Of a DNA stretch of 64,000 bases, positions 53,728 through 63,246 are shown piece after piece. The translations under genes and the position numbers were made by a program. Within the stretch, counting starts at the first letter, position 1, and each line of letters starts with the position of its first letter. The stretch covers positions 62,001 through 126,000 of the forward strand of contig JAFZRV010000001.1 in assembly GCA_017619655.1 (NCBI GenBank), given 5' to 3'. The notes under the pieces were generated by a model. It was not told the DNA's origin. It saw nothing but the letters and a program-made list of their open reading frames with translations, and ran no database searches. The stretch comes from Bacteroidales bacterium. Lineage in GTDB: Bacteria; Bacteroidota; Bacteroidia; Bacteroidales; UBA932.

Positions 53728-55077
53728 TTAGGCAAAGAAACGCTCGATCCTTCCGAGCGCGGTGGGCAGGGCGAAGATCACCACGCGGTCGTAAGGCCTG
53801 ATACGGGTGCTGTCCGAGGCGATGATGGCCTCGTTGCCGCGGATGATGCCGCCGATGATGGCGTCCTGGGGGAAGTTGAGTTCGCCGATGGGCGCCTTGG
53901 TGATCAGGCTGTCGGGATTGACGATATATTCGATGACTTCCGCGTCGGAGCCGCCGATCACCTTGACGGTGCGGACCTTGTTGCTCATGGTGAAGCGGAA
54001 GATGCGGCCGGCGGTGATGATCTTCTTGTTGATCACGGCGTCTACGCCCATGCCTTCGGCCAGCTTGATGTATTCGATGTTCTCGACCTCGGCGATGGTC
54101 TTGGCGACGCCCATCTTCTTGGCGGCGACGCAGGCCAGGATATTGGTCTCGGAACTGGAGGTCACGGCCACGAAGGCGTCGCAGCTCTTGACGTCCTCTT
54201 CGTAGAGGAAGTCGGAGTTGCGGCCGTCGCCGTTGATGACGAGGGTGTGGTCGAGGTTTTCGGAAAGGACCTCGCAGCGTTCGCGGTTGATCTCGATGAT
54301 CTTCACGAACTCGGCGTTCTTCTCGAACTGGGCCGCTACCATCTCGCCGATGCGGCCGCCGCCCAGGATCGTGAGGCGCTTGATGTCGAGGTAATGCTTG
54401 CCCGAAAGGGCCATCAGCTCGTCGACATGCGAGCGCTTGGTGATGACATAGGCCATGTCGCTCCGCTTGATCAGGGTGTCGCGCTGCGGGATGATGGTCT
54501 CGCCGCCCCGGGTGAGGGCGACGATGCGGAAGGGCAGGTTGTCGGGATCGAAGTGGAGGTCGGCGCTGGTCTTGTTGAGCAGCTTGGAGTCTTCGTCGAT
54601 GCGGAAGACCACCATCTGCAGCTGTCCGCGGGCGAAATCCACGAATTCCGACACGTCGGACTGCTTGAGCAGGTCGCCGATTTCCGTGGCGGCGATTTTC
54701 TCGGGATAGAAGAGCAGGTCGATGCCCATGTCGGTGAACATGAGCTTGTTGTCGTAGTTGAGGTATTCGGCGTCGTTGATGCGGGCCGTCACTTTCTTGG
54801 CGCCCAGCTTCTTGGCGATGATGGCCGCCACCAGGTTGACGTCCTGCTCCTTGGCCGGGTTGACGGCCACGAAGAGGTCGGCCTTGTCGACGCCGGCCGA
54901 TTTGAGGACCTTGATGGAGGTGGGGTTTCCCTGGACGGTGAGCACGTCCATGCTCTCGGTAACCAGGGCGAGCCGCTCCTCGTCGTTGTCGATGATGGTG
55001 ATCTCGTGAAAGCCTTCACTCAGCATCTTGGCCAAGTGGCATCCGACTTCTCCGGCTCCGGCGATGACGATTTTCAT
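53728..55077 (-). CDS. trkA: Trk system potassium uptake protein TrkA
   Basis: 449 residues. Two tandem RCK units, each with a Rossmann NAD-binding part and a TrkA-C part: MKIVIAGAGEVGCHLAKML at 1-19 and LTILGGGRIGEMVAAQFEK near 230. This peripheral cytoplasmic subunit gates TrkH/KtrB-type channels in response to nucleotides. No TrkH is in the window. folE lies 3 bases upstream on the same strand. Confidence 0.93.
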   Translation of the reverse strand: MKIVIAGAGEVGCHLAKMLSEGFHEITIIDNDEERLALVTESMDVLTVQGNPTSIKVLKSAGVDKADLFVAVNPAKEQDVNLVAAIIAKKLGAKKVTARINDAEYLNYDNKLMFTDMGIDLLFYPEKIAATEIGDLLKQSDVSEFVDFARGQLQMVVFRIDEDSKLLNKTSADLHFDPDNLPFRIVALTRGGETIIPQRDTLIKRSDMAYVITKRSHVDELMALSGKHYLDIKRLTILGGGRIGEMVAAQFEKNAEFVKIIEINRERCEVLSENLDHTLVINGDGRNSDFLYEEDVKSCDAFVAVTSSSETNILACVAAKKMGVAKTIAEVENIEYIKLAEGMGVDAVINKKIITAGRIFRFTMSNKVRTVKVIGGSDAEVIEYIVNPDSLITKAPIGELNFPQDAIIGGIIRGNEAIIASDSTRIRPYDRVVIFALPTALGRIERFFA

Positions 55078-55080
55078 ATC

Positions 55081-55680
55081 CTAATGCAATTTGGCTCCGA
55101 TGAGGGTCATAAATTCGTTGCGGGTGCGGATGTCCTTCAGGAAGGCGCCGGTGAAGGCGGACGTGGTGGTCACGGAATTCTGCTTCTGGACGCCGCGCAC
55201 CTGCATGCACATGTGGGCTGCTTCGATGACGACCGCCACGCCGAGGGGGTGCAGGGTGTCCTGGATGCAGTCGCGGATCTCGACGGTGAGGCGCTCCTGG
55301 ACCTGGAGCCGGCGGGCGAAGGTTTCCACCACGCGGGCGATCTTGCTCAGGCCCGTGATGTAGCCGTCGGGGATGTAGGCCACGTGCGCCTTCCCGTAGA
55401 AGGGAAGCATGTGGTGCTCGCACATCGAGTAGAGCTCGATGTCCTTGACGACCACCATCTGGTGGTATTCTTCGCGGAACATGGCCGAGCGGAGGATCTC
55501 CGCACCGTCTTCCTGATAGCCTTTGGTGAGGAACTGCATGGAACGGGCCACGCGCAGGGGCGTCTTCAGGAGCCCCTCGCGCTCCGGGTCTTCGCCGAGC
55601 AGGCGGAGAATCTCGCGGTAGTGCTCGCTCAACTCCCGGGTGAGCGCTTCATCGAACTGTTCCTCTTTCTGATAAGCCAT
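55081..55680 (-). CDS. folE: GTP cyclohydrolase I
   Basis: 199 residues. It opens GTP to dihydroneopterin triphosphate, the first step of folate and pterin synthesis. The zinc ligands lie in [11 protein letters not shown] (Cys and His) and the later [11 protein letters not shown] (Cys). [28 protein letters not shown] is the diagnostic type IA stretch. It starts 75 bases from the divergent mqnB gene and is probably co-transcribed with trkA. Confidence 0.96.
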   Translation of the reverse strand: MAYQKEEQFDEALTRELSEHYREILRLLGEDPEREGLLKTPLRVARSMQFLTKGYQEDGAEILRSAMFREEYHQMVVVKDIELYSMCEHHMLPFYGKAHVAYIPDGYITGLSKIARVVETFARRLQVQERLTVEIRDCIQDTLHPLGVAVVIEAAHMCMQVRGVQKQNSVTTTSAFTGAFLKDIRTRNEFMTLIGAKLH

Positions 55681-55755
55681 GGCTATTGTCTAAAATTATG
55701 GCAAGTTAACAAATATTTTCATTATTTTCGTGTTTTGAACGTTAAACTTGCAATT

Positions 55756-56304
55756 ATGCGGATTTTGTTTGTCGCCGCCGTCGAATTTGAACTGAATGCC
55801 GTCCGCTCCGCGTGGGGCGGATGCCCGGCGGACTATCTACTGGGCGGCTGGGGTGCCGAACCCACGCGGCGCACCCTCGAATCCGCATTCGCAGCCGGTG
55901 CTCGCTACGATCTCGTGGTCGACGCCGGCATCGCGGGCGGCCGCCCCGGCGGGCCTGCGGTCGGCGACGTGGTGCAGGTCGTGGCCGAACAGTGGGGCGA
56001 CCGGCCCGGCGTGCTGCTTCAGCAGCCGGTGTCGCGCCCCGCGCTGGATTTCCTGCCCCGGGTGACAGGCAACACCGTCCCCGCCCTCGACGACCGTTTC
56101 CGCCAGGTGACCTACGACATCGAGACCATGGAAGGCGCCGCTTTCTTCGAGGCCTGCCTGCGGCAAGGCTGCGGTTTCGCCGAGATCCGCGCCGTGTCGA
56201 ACGTGGTGGGGGAGCGCGACCATACCCGCTGGAACATCCCCCTGGCCCTGCAAAGCCTGCAGCAGGCCCTTGAAACGTATAAAAAAGCGTTGTCATGCTA
56301 CTGA
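55756..56304 (+). CDS. mqnB: Futalosine hydrolase (short form)
   Basis: 182 residues from ATG 55756 (MRILFVAAVEFELNAV). It removes the base from futalosine in the alternative menaquinone pathway, a nucleoside-phosphorylase-like fold. The substrate motif ETMEGAAFFEAC and catalytic-Asp motif RAVSNVVGERDHTRW are present. It is shorter than the ~210-230 residues usual for the family; the stretch between VVAEQWGD and PVSRPALDF appears shortened. It overlaps mqnD by 10 bases, and that adjacency supports the assignment. Confidence 0.85.
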   Translation: MRILFVAAVEFELNAVRSAWGGCPADYLLGGWGAEPTRRTLESAFAAGARYDLVVDAGIAGGRPGGPAVGDVVQVVAEQWGDRPGVLLQQPVSRPALDFLPRVTGNTVPALDDRFRQVTYDIETMEGAAFFEACLRQGCGFAEIRAVSNVVGERDHTRWNIPLALQSLQQALETYKKALSCY

Positions 56305-57149
56305 AACTCGCCTTTTCTTCCTGCCCCAACGATACCTTCATGTTTCACGCCTTGGTCCACGGACTGGTCGATACCGAAGGCCTGACCTTCGACGTTGACA
56401 TCTACGACGTGGAGGAACTCAACGAACGGGCGCAGCGCGGCGTATACGACGTATCGAAACTCAGCTACCACGGCTGGTTCACCGTCCGTGACGCCTACGC
56501 CATGCTCGACGCGGGTTCCGCCCTGGGCTGGGACTGCGGCCCGCTGCTGGTGCGCCGCGCCGGCGACGACGCCGTGCTGGACCGGCGCCCGCTGCGCATC
56601 GCCATCCCCGGCCGCTACACCACCGGCGCCCTGCTCTGTTCGCTGGCCTATCCGGGCCTCGGCGAGCAGCTTCCGATGCTCTTTTCCGAGATCGAAGGCG
56701 CCGTGTCGCGCGGCGAAGCCGACCTGGGCGTGCTGATCCACGAAGGCCGCTTCACCTACCGCGACAAGGGCCTCGCGCTGGTCCGCGACCTGGGGGCCTG
56801 GTGGCAGGAGACATCGGGTTGTCCCATTCCGCTGGGCGGCATCGCCGTGAGGCGTTCGCTTGGCCCGGAAATTGCTGCCTCTTTCAACCGCGCGCTGCAC
56901 CAGAGCATCACCCATGCATTCGCCCATCCGGAAGACTCGCGCGCCTATGTCGCCTCGTACGCCCGCGAGCTGTCGGCAGAGATCCAGCGAAAACACATCG
57001 ACATGTTCGTCAATGCCTTCTCCCTCGACCTGGGGGAGGAAGGACACCGGGCCGTCGATACCTTGTACCAGTGCTATGAGCGAATTGATCAACATGGAGG
57101 GAGTCAGGAAGCACTACCACGCGGGCGACAGTGTGGTGCGGGCGCTTGA
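56295..57149 (+). CDS. mqnD: 1,4-dihydroxy-6-naphthoate synthase
   Basis: 284 residues. It acts on cyclic de-hypoxanthine futalosine in the alternative menaquinone pathway. Family segments are LAFSSCPNDTFMFHAL, VYDVSKLSYHGWF, GPLLVRRA, IAIPGRYTTGALL and ETSGCPIPLGGIAV. The family body ends around residue 260; the last ~25 residues ([16 protein letters not shown]...) read through the start of the next gene, giving a 74-base overlap. This may be a normal overlap or loss of an earlier stop. Confidence 0.88.
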   Translation: MLLKLAFSSCPNDTFMFHALVHGLVDTEGLTFDVDIYDVEELNERAQRGVYDVSKLSYHGWFTVRDAYAMLDAGSALGWDCGPLLVRRAGDDAVLDRRPLRIAIPGRYTTGALLCSLAYPGLGEQLPMLFSEIEGAVSRGEADLGVLIHEGRFTYRDKGLALVRDLGAWWQETSGCPIPLGGIAVRRSLGPEIAASFNRALHQSITHAFAHPEDSRAYVASYARELSAEIQRKHIDMFVNAFSLDLGEEGHRAVDTLYQCYERIDQHGGSQEALPRGRQCGAGA

Positions 57150-57771
57150 CGGCATCGACCTCCGCATCGAAACAGGAGCGTATGTCGCGATCATGGGGCC
57201 TTCCGGCTCCGGCAAATCAACCTTGATGAACATATTGGGCTGTCTCGACGTCCCGACGGCGGGCCGCTACCGGCTGCGCGGGCTGGACGTCGGCGCGCTC
57301 GACGACGACACGCTGTCGGCCGTGCGCAACCGGGAGATCGGCTTCGTGTTCCAGTCTTTCAACCTGCTGCCGCGCATGGACGCGCTGGAAAACGTGGCCC
57401 TGCCGCTGGAATATGCCGGCGTGCGGAAAGAAGAGCGGCTGCGCCGGGCGGCGGAAGCGCTGCGCCAGGTGGGCCTGGCCGAGCGCATGACACACCGCCC
57501 CGACGCGCTCTCCGGCGGGCAGCGGCAGCGGGTGGCGGTGGCCCGGGCGCTGGTGACGCGTCCTTCCCTCATCCTGGCCGACGAACCGACCGGGAACCTC
57601 GATTCGGCGGCGACCGACGAGGTGATGAAACTTTTTGACGCCATCCATCGTAAAGGAAATACAGTGATACTCGTCACGCACGAAGAGGCGGTTGCGCATT
57701 ATGCGCGCCGCATCGTACGCCTGCGCGACGGAAAAGTTGAAAGCGATGAAAATCTACACGAAAACCGGTGA
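57076..57771 (+). CDS. LolD/MacB-type ABC transporter ATP-binding protein
   Basis: 231 residues from ATG 57076 ([17 protein letters not shown]); ATG 57094 is an alternative that would reduce the overlap with mqnD. Walker A is GPSGSGKST, the signature is [15 protein letters not shown], Walker B is [13 protein letters not shown] and the switch His is in [12 protein letters not shown]. The [24 protein letters not shown] region is typical of the LolD/MacB/FtsE group. No permease gene is adjacent, so its membrane partner must be elsewhere. It overlaps the next gene by 26 bases. Confidence 0.85.
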   Translation: MSELINMEGVRKHYHAGDSVVRALDGIDLRIETGAYVAIMGPSGSGKSTLMNILGCLDVPTAGRYRLRGLDVGALDDDTLSAVRNREIGFVFQSFNLLPRMDALENVALPLEYAGVRKEERLRRAAEALRQVGLAERMTHRPDALSGGQRQRVAVARALVTRPSLILADEPTGNLDSAATDEVMKLFDAIHRKGNTVILVTHEEAVAHYARRIVRLRDGKVESDENLHENR

Positions 57772-58264
57772 TGCCGGCACCACTTCGCTGGTGGGCGGAA
57801 CCCGCGTGAGCAAGGCGCATCCGCGGGTGATGGCCTACGGCGACCTCGATGAACTGATCAGCTGCCTCGGGCTGCTCCGCTGCGAGGTGCAGCAGGCCCT
57901 GCCGCTGCGGCGCATCCAGATCCAGCTGATGAACGTCAGCGCCCATCTGGCCAACGACGGACGCTCCGTCAAGCTGCAGCCGCTCGACGAGGCGGAGACG
58001 CTGTTCCTGGAGGAGGAAATCGACCGGATGACGGCCTCGCTGCCGCCCCAGAAAGCCTTCGTGCTGCCCGGGGCGCCCCGTGCTTCTTCACTGGCGCACG
58101 TGGCCCGCACCATCTGCCGCCGGGCCGAGCGCAGCGCCGTGCAGATCGAGGACAAATCGGAGCAGGACGAACGGGCGATCCGCTACATCAACCGCCTGAG
58201 CGACTACCTGTTTACGCTGGCCAGGCTGCTCTGTGCGGGGCATGACGATTACTGGCTTCCGTAA
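57746..58264 (+). CDS. Cob(I)yrinic acid a,c-diamide adenosyltransferase, PduO type
   Basis: 172 residues from ATG 57746. It transfers the adenosyl group from ATP to cob(I)alamin. The ATP site is in [20 protein letters not shown], and the trimer-interface/cobalamin residues in RTICRRAERSAVQI and INRLSDYLFTLARLL are conserved. It overlaps the ABC gene by 26 bases, although no functional link is obvious; adenosylcobalamin is needed for methylmalonyl-CoA mutase in propionate-forming Bacteroidales. Confidence 0.92.
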   Translation: MKIYTKTGDAGTTSLVGGTRVSKAHPRVMAYGDLDELISCLGLLRCEVQQALPLRRIQIQLMNVSAHLANDGRSVKLQPLDEAETLFLEEEIDRMTASLPPQKAFVLPGAPRASSLAHVARTICRRAERSAVQIEDKSEQDERAIRYINRLSDYLFTLARLLCAGHDDYWLP

Positions 58265-58300
58265 ATTTTTAATAAAAAGTTTTTTATATCGTTTTTTTTA

Positions 58301-58308
58301 TATCTTTG
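58301..58308 (+). promoter_or_regulatory. -7 element for the DUF2795-like gene
   Basis: TATCTTTG after a T-rich tract, 38 bases before the ATG at 58347. Confidence 0.65.
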
Positions 58309-58346
58309 CGGCCCATTTCATAGAGAAACCTTAGAACGATTCGCGT

Positions 58347-58568
58347 ATGTATTGGACACTCGAACTCGCATCCAAACTGGAAGATGCCCCGTGGCCCGCA
58401 ACCCGGGAAGAATTGATCGATTACGCCACCCGCTCCGGCGCTCCCCTCGAGGTGATCGAGAACCTGGAGGACCTGGAAGAAGACGGCGAAGTCTATGATT
58501 CTATCGAAGACATCTGGCCCGACTATCCGACGAAAGATGACTTCTTTTTCGACGAGGAGGAGTACTGA
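58347..58568 (+). CDS. Small acidic DUF2795-like protein
   Basis: 73 residues, starting MYWTLELASKLEDAPWPATR, with the EELIDYATRSGAP helix and a very acidic second half (ENLEDLEEDGEVYDSIEDIW, ending DDFFFDEEEY). DUF2795-type proteins are small cytoplasmic proteins of unknown function found widely in Bacteroidetes. It has its own promoter and a strong terminator, so it is probably a monocistronic, well-expressed gene. Confidence 0.8.
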   Translation: MYWTLELASKLEDAPWPATREELIDYATRSGAPLEVIENLEDLEEDGEVYDSIEDIWPDYPTKDDFFFDEEEY

Positions 58569-58584
58569 TATCGAAAATCCATGA

Positions 58585-58617
58585 ACAGGCCTGACAGACG
58601 TCAGGCCTGTTTTTATT
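58585..58617 (+). terminator. Rho-independent terminator after the DUF2795-like gene
   Basis: ACAGGCCTGAC-AGAC-GTCAGGCCTGT, an 11-bp perfect stem with a 4-base loop, followed by TTTTATTT. Confidence 0.9.
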
Positions 58618-58648
58618 TCATAATCAGCTATTTTTGGATATTTTTTGC

Positions 58649-58656
58649 TATTTTTG
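58649..58656 (+). promoter_or_regulatory. -7 element for the sensor-kinase gene
   Basis: TATTTTTG, only 6 bases before the ATG at 58663, so transcription should start at or next to the start codon (possibly leaderless). Confidence 0.55.
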
Positions 58657-58662
58657 CAGAAT

Positions 58663-60660
58663 ATGGCAAAATATCGGATAAACCGATGGGTGGTCACCGG
58701 CCTGGTCCTGCTGTTGCAGGTCCTGCCGCTGTGTGCGCAACACAACCCCTATCAGCTTGACGATGAGTGCTATCCGTATTTTCGGAAGGCGGAAGAACTC
58801 GTCGGAAAAGAGGGGTTCAAGGCGGTCAACGACACCTTGTTGCGGCTGGCGCTCCAGAACGGGGACACCAAGGCGCAGACGCTGTTCTATGTGGAGAAAC
58901 TGCGGGATATCATCCAGGTGGCTCCGAAAGACGGTTCGCAGGACGCTGTCGTGAACGGGGCGTTCCGCGACCTGAAGGAGGCGGCGCTGCGACTCGGCCA
59001 CATGCAGTATTACTACTACGGCTACGAACTGGCCGAGTACTATTACTTCAGTTCGGGCCGCATGCTCAAGGCCATGGAACTGATCCAGCAGATGCAGGAC
59101 TTCTCCCTGGAGCACGACGACGAATACGGCAAATGGATGGCGGACCGCTACATGGTGAAGCTCTACGTGGACCAGAACGACTATGTCTCCGCCAAGCGGT
59201 ATATCGACAGGGCGATCGAGACCTACGAGAAGGCCACGGACTCCCTGATCCGTTCGCAGTCGCTCACCCGCCTGTACTGCGACCTGTCGGACTACTATCC
59301 CATTGGTTCGGATTCGGCGCGCCTGTGCCTCCAGCTGGCCGTTGAAAACCAGAAGACCTTCTTCGATACCCTGCGCTGCGAGTATTATCTGGCCAAGCAG
59401 GCCATTCTCGACCAGGATGTCAACGGTTACCTTGCCAGTCGCGATTTCTGCCTCTCCACGTCTTCCCTGAACATGATCAGCCCCTCGGGCCGTCAGTTCT
59501 TCGATATGATCGACGCCATTCTCGACGGCACGATCGGCCGTCACCTGAACGACATCCGCAACTTGAAGCTGCTGCGTGAATGGAAGTTCATCGCGCTGCT
59601 CCTTCAACAGCACGGTTACCGCGGCTACGCGCTCCATGTTTACCGGCAGCTGATCGACGAACTGGAAAAACAGGTGTCCACCAACAACAGTTCGCGCCTG
59701 GCCGAGGTGGAGGCCCGCATCGGCAACATGTCGCTGGCGGCCAACCTCCGCGAGAAATCTTCGCAGGTGACGCAGATCAGCCGCCTGGTGTTCATCCTGG
59801 CGTTCGCCACGATGTTCATCATCATCACCTTCCTCCTGCTGTCGATCCGGACCTACCGGAAAAACCGCATCCGGGATGCCGTGCGCATCGCCGAGTTGAA
59901 AGAGGCCAACGAGCACGCGATCGCCGCCGACGAGGCCAAGACCCAGTTCGTCCAGAACATGAGCCATGAGATCCGGACGCCGCTCAACGCCATCGTAGGC
60001 TTCTCGCAGCTGCTGTCGCTGCCCGACGGCTCCTTCCCCACGGAAGAAAAAGAGTCCTTCAGCAGCCATATCGTCAACAACGCCCAGATGCTGACCATGC
60101 TGCTCGACGACATCCTCAACGCGTCGGCCCTGGACCACAAGGAATACAAGATCGTCTACGAGGACGGCGAGTGCCATGCCATGTGCCGTGCCGCCATCAG
60201 CAGTTCCGAGCACCGGCTCCAGCCCGGCGTCCAGATGTTCTACGATCCGGAGAGCGAAGAGCCCTTCGTCTTCCGCACAGACCCGCGCCGCGTGCAGCAG
60301 ATCCTCATCAACATGCTGACCAATGCCTGCAAGCACACCGCCCAGGGCGAGATCCACCTGGCCAGCTCCCTCACCGCCAATCCGGGCTACGTGACCTTCA
60401 CCTGTACGGACACCGGCACCGGCGTCCCGCCCGAGCAGGCCGAGGTCATCTTCGAGCGCTTCGTCAAACTGAACGGCTTCGTGCAGGGTACCGGCCTGGG
60501 CCTGAGCATCTGCCGCGACATCGCCCAGCGCATGGGAGCCCGCATTTTCCTCGATACGACCTATACCGCCGGCGGCGCGCGCTTCGTGTTCATGGTTCCC
60601 GTGAACCCGCCCGAAGACGCCGTTCCCGGCATGCCTGTTCCTCCTAACCTGAAACAATAA
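58663..60660 (+). CDS. Periplasmic-sensing histidine kinase
   Basis: 665 residues from ATG 58663 ([13 protein letters not shown]). Signal peptide to ~25, then a ~330-residue helical sensor region with repeats resembling TPRs ([31 protein letters not shown]), a membrane helix at ~385-408, a linker coiled coil, then HisKA (phosphorylation His in [16 protein letters not shown]) and HATPase_c ([36 protein letters not shown]). It lacks a receiver of its own; the next gene supplies one. TPR-like periplasmic sensors of this type are common in Bacteroidetes; the ligand is unknown. Confidence 0.88.
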   Translation: MAKYRINRWVVTGLVLLLQVLPLCAQHNPYQLDDECYPYFRKAEELVGKEGFKAVNDTLLRLALQNGDTKAQTLFYVEKLRDIIQVAPKDGSQDAVVNGAFRDLKEAALRLGHMQYYYYGYELAEYYYFSSGRMLKAMELIQQMQDFSLEHDDEYGKWMADRYMVKLYVDQNDYVSAKRYIDRAIETYEKATDSLIRSQSLTRLYCDLSDYYPIGSDSARLCLQLAVENQKTFFDTLRCEYYLAKQAILDQDVNGYLASRDFCLSTSSLNMISPSGRQFFDMIDAILDGTIGRHLNDIRNLKLLREWKFIALLLQQHGYRGYALHVYRQLIDELEKQVSTNNSSRLAEVEARIGNMSLAANLREKSSQVTQISRLVFILAFATMFIIITFLLLSIRTYRKNRIRDAVRIAELKEANEHAIAADEAKTQFVQNMSHEIRTPLNAIVGFSQLLSLPDGSFPTEEKESFSSHIVNNAQMLTMLLDDILNASALDHKEYKIVYEDGECHAMCRAAISSSEHRLQPGVQMFYDPESEEPFVFRTDPRRVQQILINMLTNACKHTAQGEIHLASSLTANPGYVTFTCTDTGTGVPPEQAEVIFERFVKLNGFVQGTGLGLSICRDIAQRMGARIFLDTTYTAGGARFVFMVPVNPPEDAVPGMPVPPNLKQ

Positions 60661-60669
60661 CTTCGCAAT

Positions 60670-61095
60670 ATGATTCCGATCTACGCACAAGACCACGATT
60701 TCTCCAAGTTTTCCGTTCTGGCGGTCGACGACATCCCGCTGAACCTTTTGCTGGTGGAGAAAATGCTTTCCCGTTTCAACTTCAAGTTCCGGAAAGCCAC
60801 CAACGGACAATTGGCGCTCGACGCAGTCGCCCAGGAAAAGCCCGACCTGATCCTGCTCGACCTGATGATGCCCGGCATCGACGGCTTCGAGGTGATCCGC
60901 CGCCTGCGCGCCAATCCCGAGACGGCCGACATCCAGATCGTCATCCTCTCGGCGCTCACGTCCAACGAAGACATCATCAAGGGCTTCGATGTCGGTGCCA
61001 ACGATTTCATCATGAAGCCCATCATCATGGAAAAACTGCTGACCTGCGTCGTCACGCACCTTCAGCTGGCCGAAGCCAAGAAAAACCAGGCATAG
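60670..61095 (+). CDS. Single-domain response regulator
   Basis: 141 residues: one receiver domain. The phospho-acceptor Asp is in LILLDLMMPGIDGFEV, acidic pocket in LAVDDIPLN, switch Ser in VILSALTSNED and Lys in FIMKPI. There is no output domain, so it must pass its signal on by protein contact. It follows the kinase by 9 bases and precedes the sugar transferase by 3 bases. Confidence 0.9.
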   Translation: MIPIYAQDHDFSKFSVLAVDDIPLNLLLVEKMLSRFNFKFRKATNGQLALDAVAQEKPDLILLDLMMPGIDGFEVIRRLRANPETADIQIVILSALTSNEDIIKGFDVGANDFIMKPIIMEKLLTCVVTHLQLAEAKKNQA

Positions 61096-61098
61096 CGC

Positions 61099-62445
61099 AT
61101 GAATCAGAAGAACACCGGCAAGCGCGTTTTCTCCCATCTGTCGTTGCTGCAGGACAACATCCTGTCCTGCATCGCGTCGTTGGGTACCATGCTGCTTGTG
61201 CGTTGGCTCTCTGAACCCGAATTCGGTTTCACCCGGCACCTGGCCATCTACGTGGGATCCGCTTTCGTGCTCACGCTGATCGGGCAGGCCATTACAGGCA
61301 GTTCCCGGCAGATCCGGAAAGACGCGTCTTCCTGGAACCTGCGCAAGATCATGGGGATCGTGTCCATCAAGGAACTGGGCCTGCTGGGCGTGATGATCGC
61401 CGGATGGGTCGGACACCAGTCGGCGGCCCACATCATCCTGGCCTTTTTCGCCGATACGCTCTTCTCCATGGCCCTGATGACCTATCCGCGCATCATCATC
61501 GCGCGGCTTCGCAAGGAGAGCAAGGAGATGCACTCGATCGGCGAGCGCATCAACGCGCTGGTCTACGGCGACGGCGAGGCCTCGGCCGACATGGCCGAGA
61601 GCGCCGAGCTGTCCGGCCGCTACGAAGTGCTGGGCCTGCTTTCGCGGGATCCCGCCATGAACGGCAAGATCCTGCGTGAGTATGTGATCTATTACGTGGG
61701 CAGCGAGCGGGATCTCGAGGCTCTCCAGTGGAGACTGGGCGGCATCGACTGCATCCTCTTCCCGAAGGGAGAAGGCATGGGCCGTTACGACGCCAACCTC
61801 TGGCAGGGTCCGACGGAAAGCTCCGACGACATCCCGATGCCGAAAGACCCCATGAGCAAATTGGGAAAGTTCGTCAAGCGCAGTTTCGACGTGAGCCTGT
61901 CCAGCCTGCTGCTGATCGTCTTTTCGCCGCTTTTCCTGGTCTCCGCCCTCGCCGTGATGATCGATGACGGACGCCCCGTCATCTACAAGCAGGAGCGGAT
62001 AGGCCGCGGCGGCAAACCCTTCTATATCTACAAGTTCCGCTCGATGCGAAAAGATGCCGAGGCGGCCGGTCCGACGCTCTACTCGGGTGTCACCGATCCG
62101 CGCCTGACCCGCTCCGGCAGTTTCCTGCGCCAGCACCACCTCGACGAACTGCCGCAGTTGTGGAATGTTTTCCGCGGCGACATGTCGTTCATCGGCTACC
62201 GCCCGGAGCGCCAGTACTACATCGACCGCATCATGGCCAACAACCCGCGCTACCGCTTCCTCTATCAGATCCGTCCCGGCGTGACCAGTTACGCTACGCT
62301 CTACAACGGCTACACGGACACGAAAGAGAAGATGCTGACGCGGCTCGACATGGACCTGTACTATCTGCGCAACCACTCCGTGTGGTTCGACCTGCGTATC
62401 CTCGGACTGACCTTCCTGAGCATCGTGGGAGGCAAGAAATTCTGA
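61099..62445 (+). CDS. Polyprenyl-phosphate sugar phosphotransferase (WcaJ/WbaP-like)
   Basis: 448 residues. Four N-terminal membrane helices (1-125), a Rossmann-like CoA-binding-type middle, a re-entrant/membrane helix near 275-295, and the catalytic bacterial sugar transferase domain: KRSFDVSLSSLLLIVFSPLF, YKQERIGRGGKPFYIYKFRSM, then RQHHLDELPQLWNVFRGDMSFIGYRPER. It loads the first sugar phosphate onto undecaprenyl phosphate to begin capsule or exopolysaccharide synthesis. Its place right after the kinase-regulator pair suggests two-component control of glycan initiation. Confidence 0.92.
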   Translation: MNQKNTGKRVFSHLSLLQDNILSCIASLGTMLLVRWLSEPEFGFTRHLAIYVGSAFVLTLIGQAITGSSRQIRKDASSWNLRKIMGIVSIKELGLLGVMIAGWVGHQSAAHIILAFFADTLFSMALMTYPRIIIARLRKESKEMHSIGERINALVYGDGEASADMAESAELSGRYEVLGLLSRDPAMNGKILREYVIYYVGSERDLEALQWRLGGIDCILFPKGEGMGRYDANLWQGPTESSDDIPMPKDPMSKLGKFVKRSFDVSLSSLLLIVFSPLFLVSALAVMIDDGRPVIYKQERIGRGGKPFYIYKFRSMRKDAEAAGPTLYSGVTDPRLTRSGSFLRQHHLDELPQLWNVFRGDMSFIGYRPERQYYIDRIMANNPRYRFLYQIRPGVTSYATLYNGYTDTKEKMLTRLDMDLYYLRNHSVWFDLRILGLTFLSIVGGKKF

Positions 62446-62450
62446 CAATT

Positions 62451-63005
62451 ATGGGAAGCGCGCTCACATCCGACCGTCTTTGCTGGTTCGCCGCCCGCAC
62501 CCGCTGCGGTGCCGAACTCGGTGTGCGCGACCGCCTCGACCGCCTCGGAACCGAGCACTTCCTGCCTGTAGAGCAGCAACGCCATACCCGCTCGCGGACC
62601 ACGTACGAGCATCCGCTGATTCCCGGGCTGATCTTCCTGCGGGCCACCAAGAAGCAGGCCTGCGCGCTCACCAACGAGCTGAGCCTGCCGGTCCGCTACC
62701 TCATCGACCCGGCCACGCATACGCTGCTCGTCGTGCCCGACAAACAGCTCGACGATTTCCGCCGCGTCCTCGACCTGTCGGCCGAAGACGGCGGCCTGAT
62801 GGACCAGCCCCTGTCTCTGGGCGACTTTGTGCGTGTCGTCAAGGGAGCGCTCCGGGGCGTGGAAGGGCGCGTGCTGGAGCTGCACGGCGAGATTTATGTC
62901 GTGGTGGAACTGTTGGGCTGCCTTTTCGCCCGGGCCAGCGTCCCGCGGGCCTGGCTTGAAAAAATCGAGCGCCCCGCTACATTTACTGCAACTTTTTCCG
63001 CTTGA
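62451..63005 (+). CDS. UpxY-type NusG-like transcription antiterminator
   Basis: 184 residues from ATG 62451 (MGSALTSDRLCWFAARTRCG). The NGN domain occupies residues ~10-115 (WFAARTRCGAELGVRDRL, RSRTTYEHPLIPGLIFLRA) and a KOW-like domain ~125-175 (LGDFVRVVKGALRGVEGRV). UpxY proteins in Bacteroides are polysaccharide-locus-specific antiterminators related to RfaH/NusG. It is 5 bases downstream of the sugar transferase and upstream of a fimbrillin-like gene. Confidence 0.88.
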   Translation: MGSALTSDRLCWFAARTRCGAELGVRDRLDRLGTEHFLPVEQQRHTRSRTTYEHPLIPGLIFLRATKKQACALTNELSLPVRYLIDPATHTLLVVPDKQLDDFRRVLDLSAEDGGLMDQPLSLGDFVRVVKGALRGVEGRVLELHGEIYVVVELLGCLFARASVPRAWLEKIERPATFTATFSA

Positions 63006-63041
63006 AATCCGTATAATTAAAGATACACCGAAAATTTCGAT

Positions 63042-63224
63042 ATGAAACAGAATAAATATCAGGCACCTGCCATCATCGACAAGCTGACGATGGAACTCGA
63101 AGCCGAGATTCTCGGTTCGTCCGGCGACGTGAATGTGGACCAGAACATCCGCCAGGTCGAGACGATGGGCCAGGAAGTTGGTGGCACCGTCGGTGCCGAG
63201 CAGTGGCTCGAAGGTTGGAAATAA
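63042..63224 (+). CDS. 60-residue hypothetical peptide
   Basis: 60 residues, MKQNKYQAPAIIDKLTMELE followed by an AEILGSSGDVNV segment, a QNIRQVETMGQEVGG stretch and a WLEGWK end. No signal peptide or membrane helix. The pattern K-Y..P near the start, an ELE helix and LGSSG resembles a group of short Bacteroidales proteins often found near polysaccharide and fimbrillin genes (known from context only; no assigned function). It lies 36 bases after upxY and 22 before the fimbrillin-like gene. Confidence 0.6.
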   Translation: MKQNKYQAPAIIDKLTMELEAEILGSSGDVNVDQNIRQVETMGQEVGGTVGAEQWLEGWK

Positions 63225-63246
63225 GCGTTCCGAATCCGTGTTTATC

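Noticed and set aside
57076-57149. Frameshift in mqnD
   Set aside because: The body of MqnD is intact to its usual end; the extra tail is explained by overlap with the next gene.
58648-62448. A 1266-residue minus-strand open frame
   Set aside because: Antisense to the kinase, receiver and sugar transferase, all of which have clear catalytic motifs.
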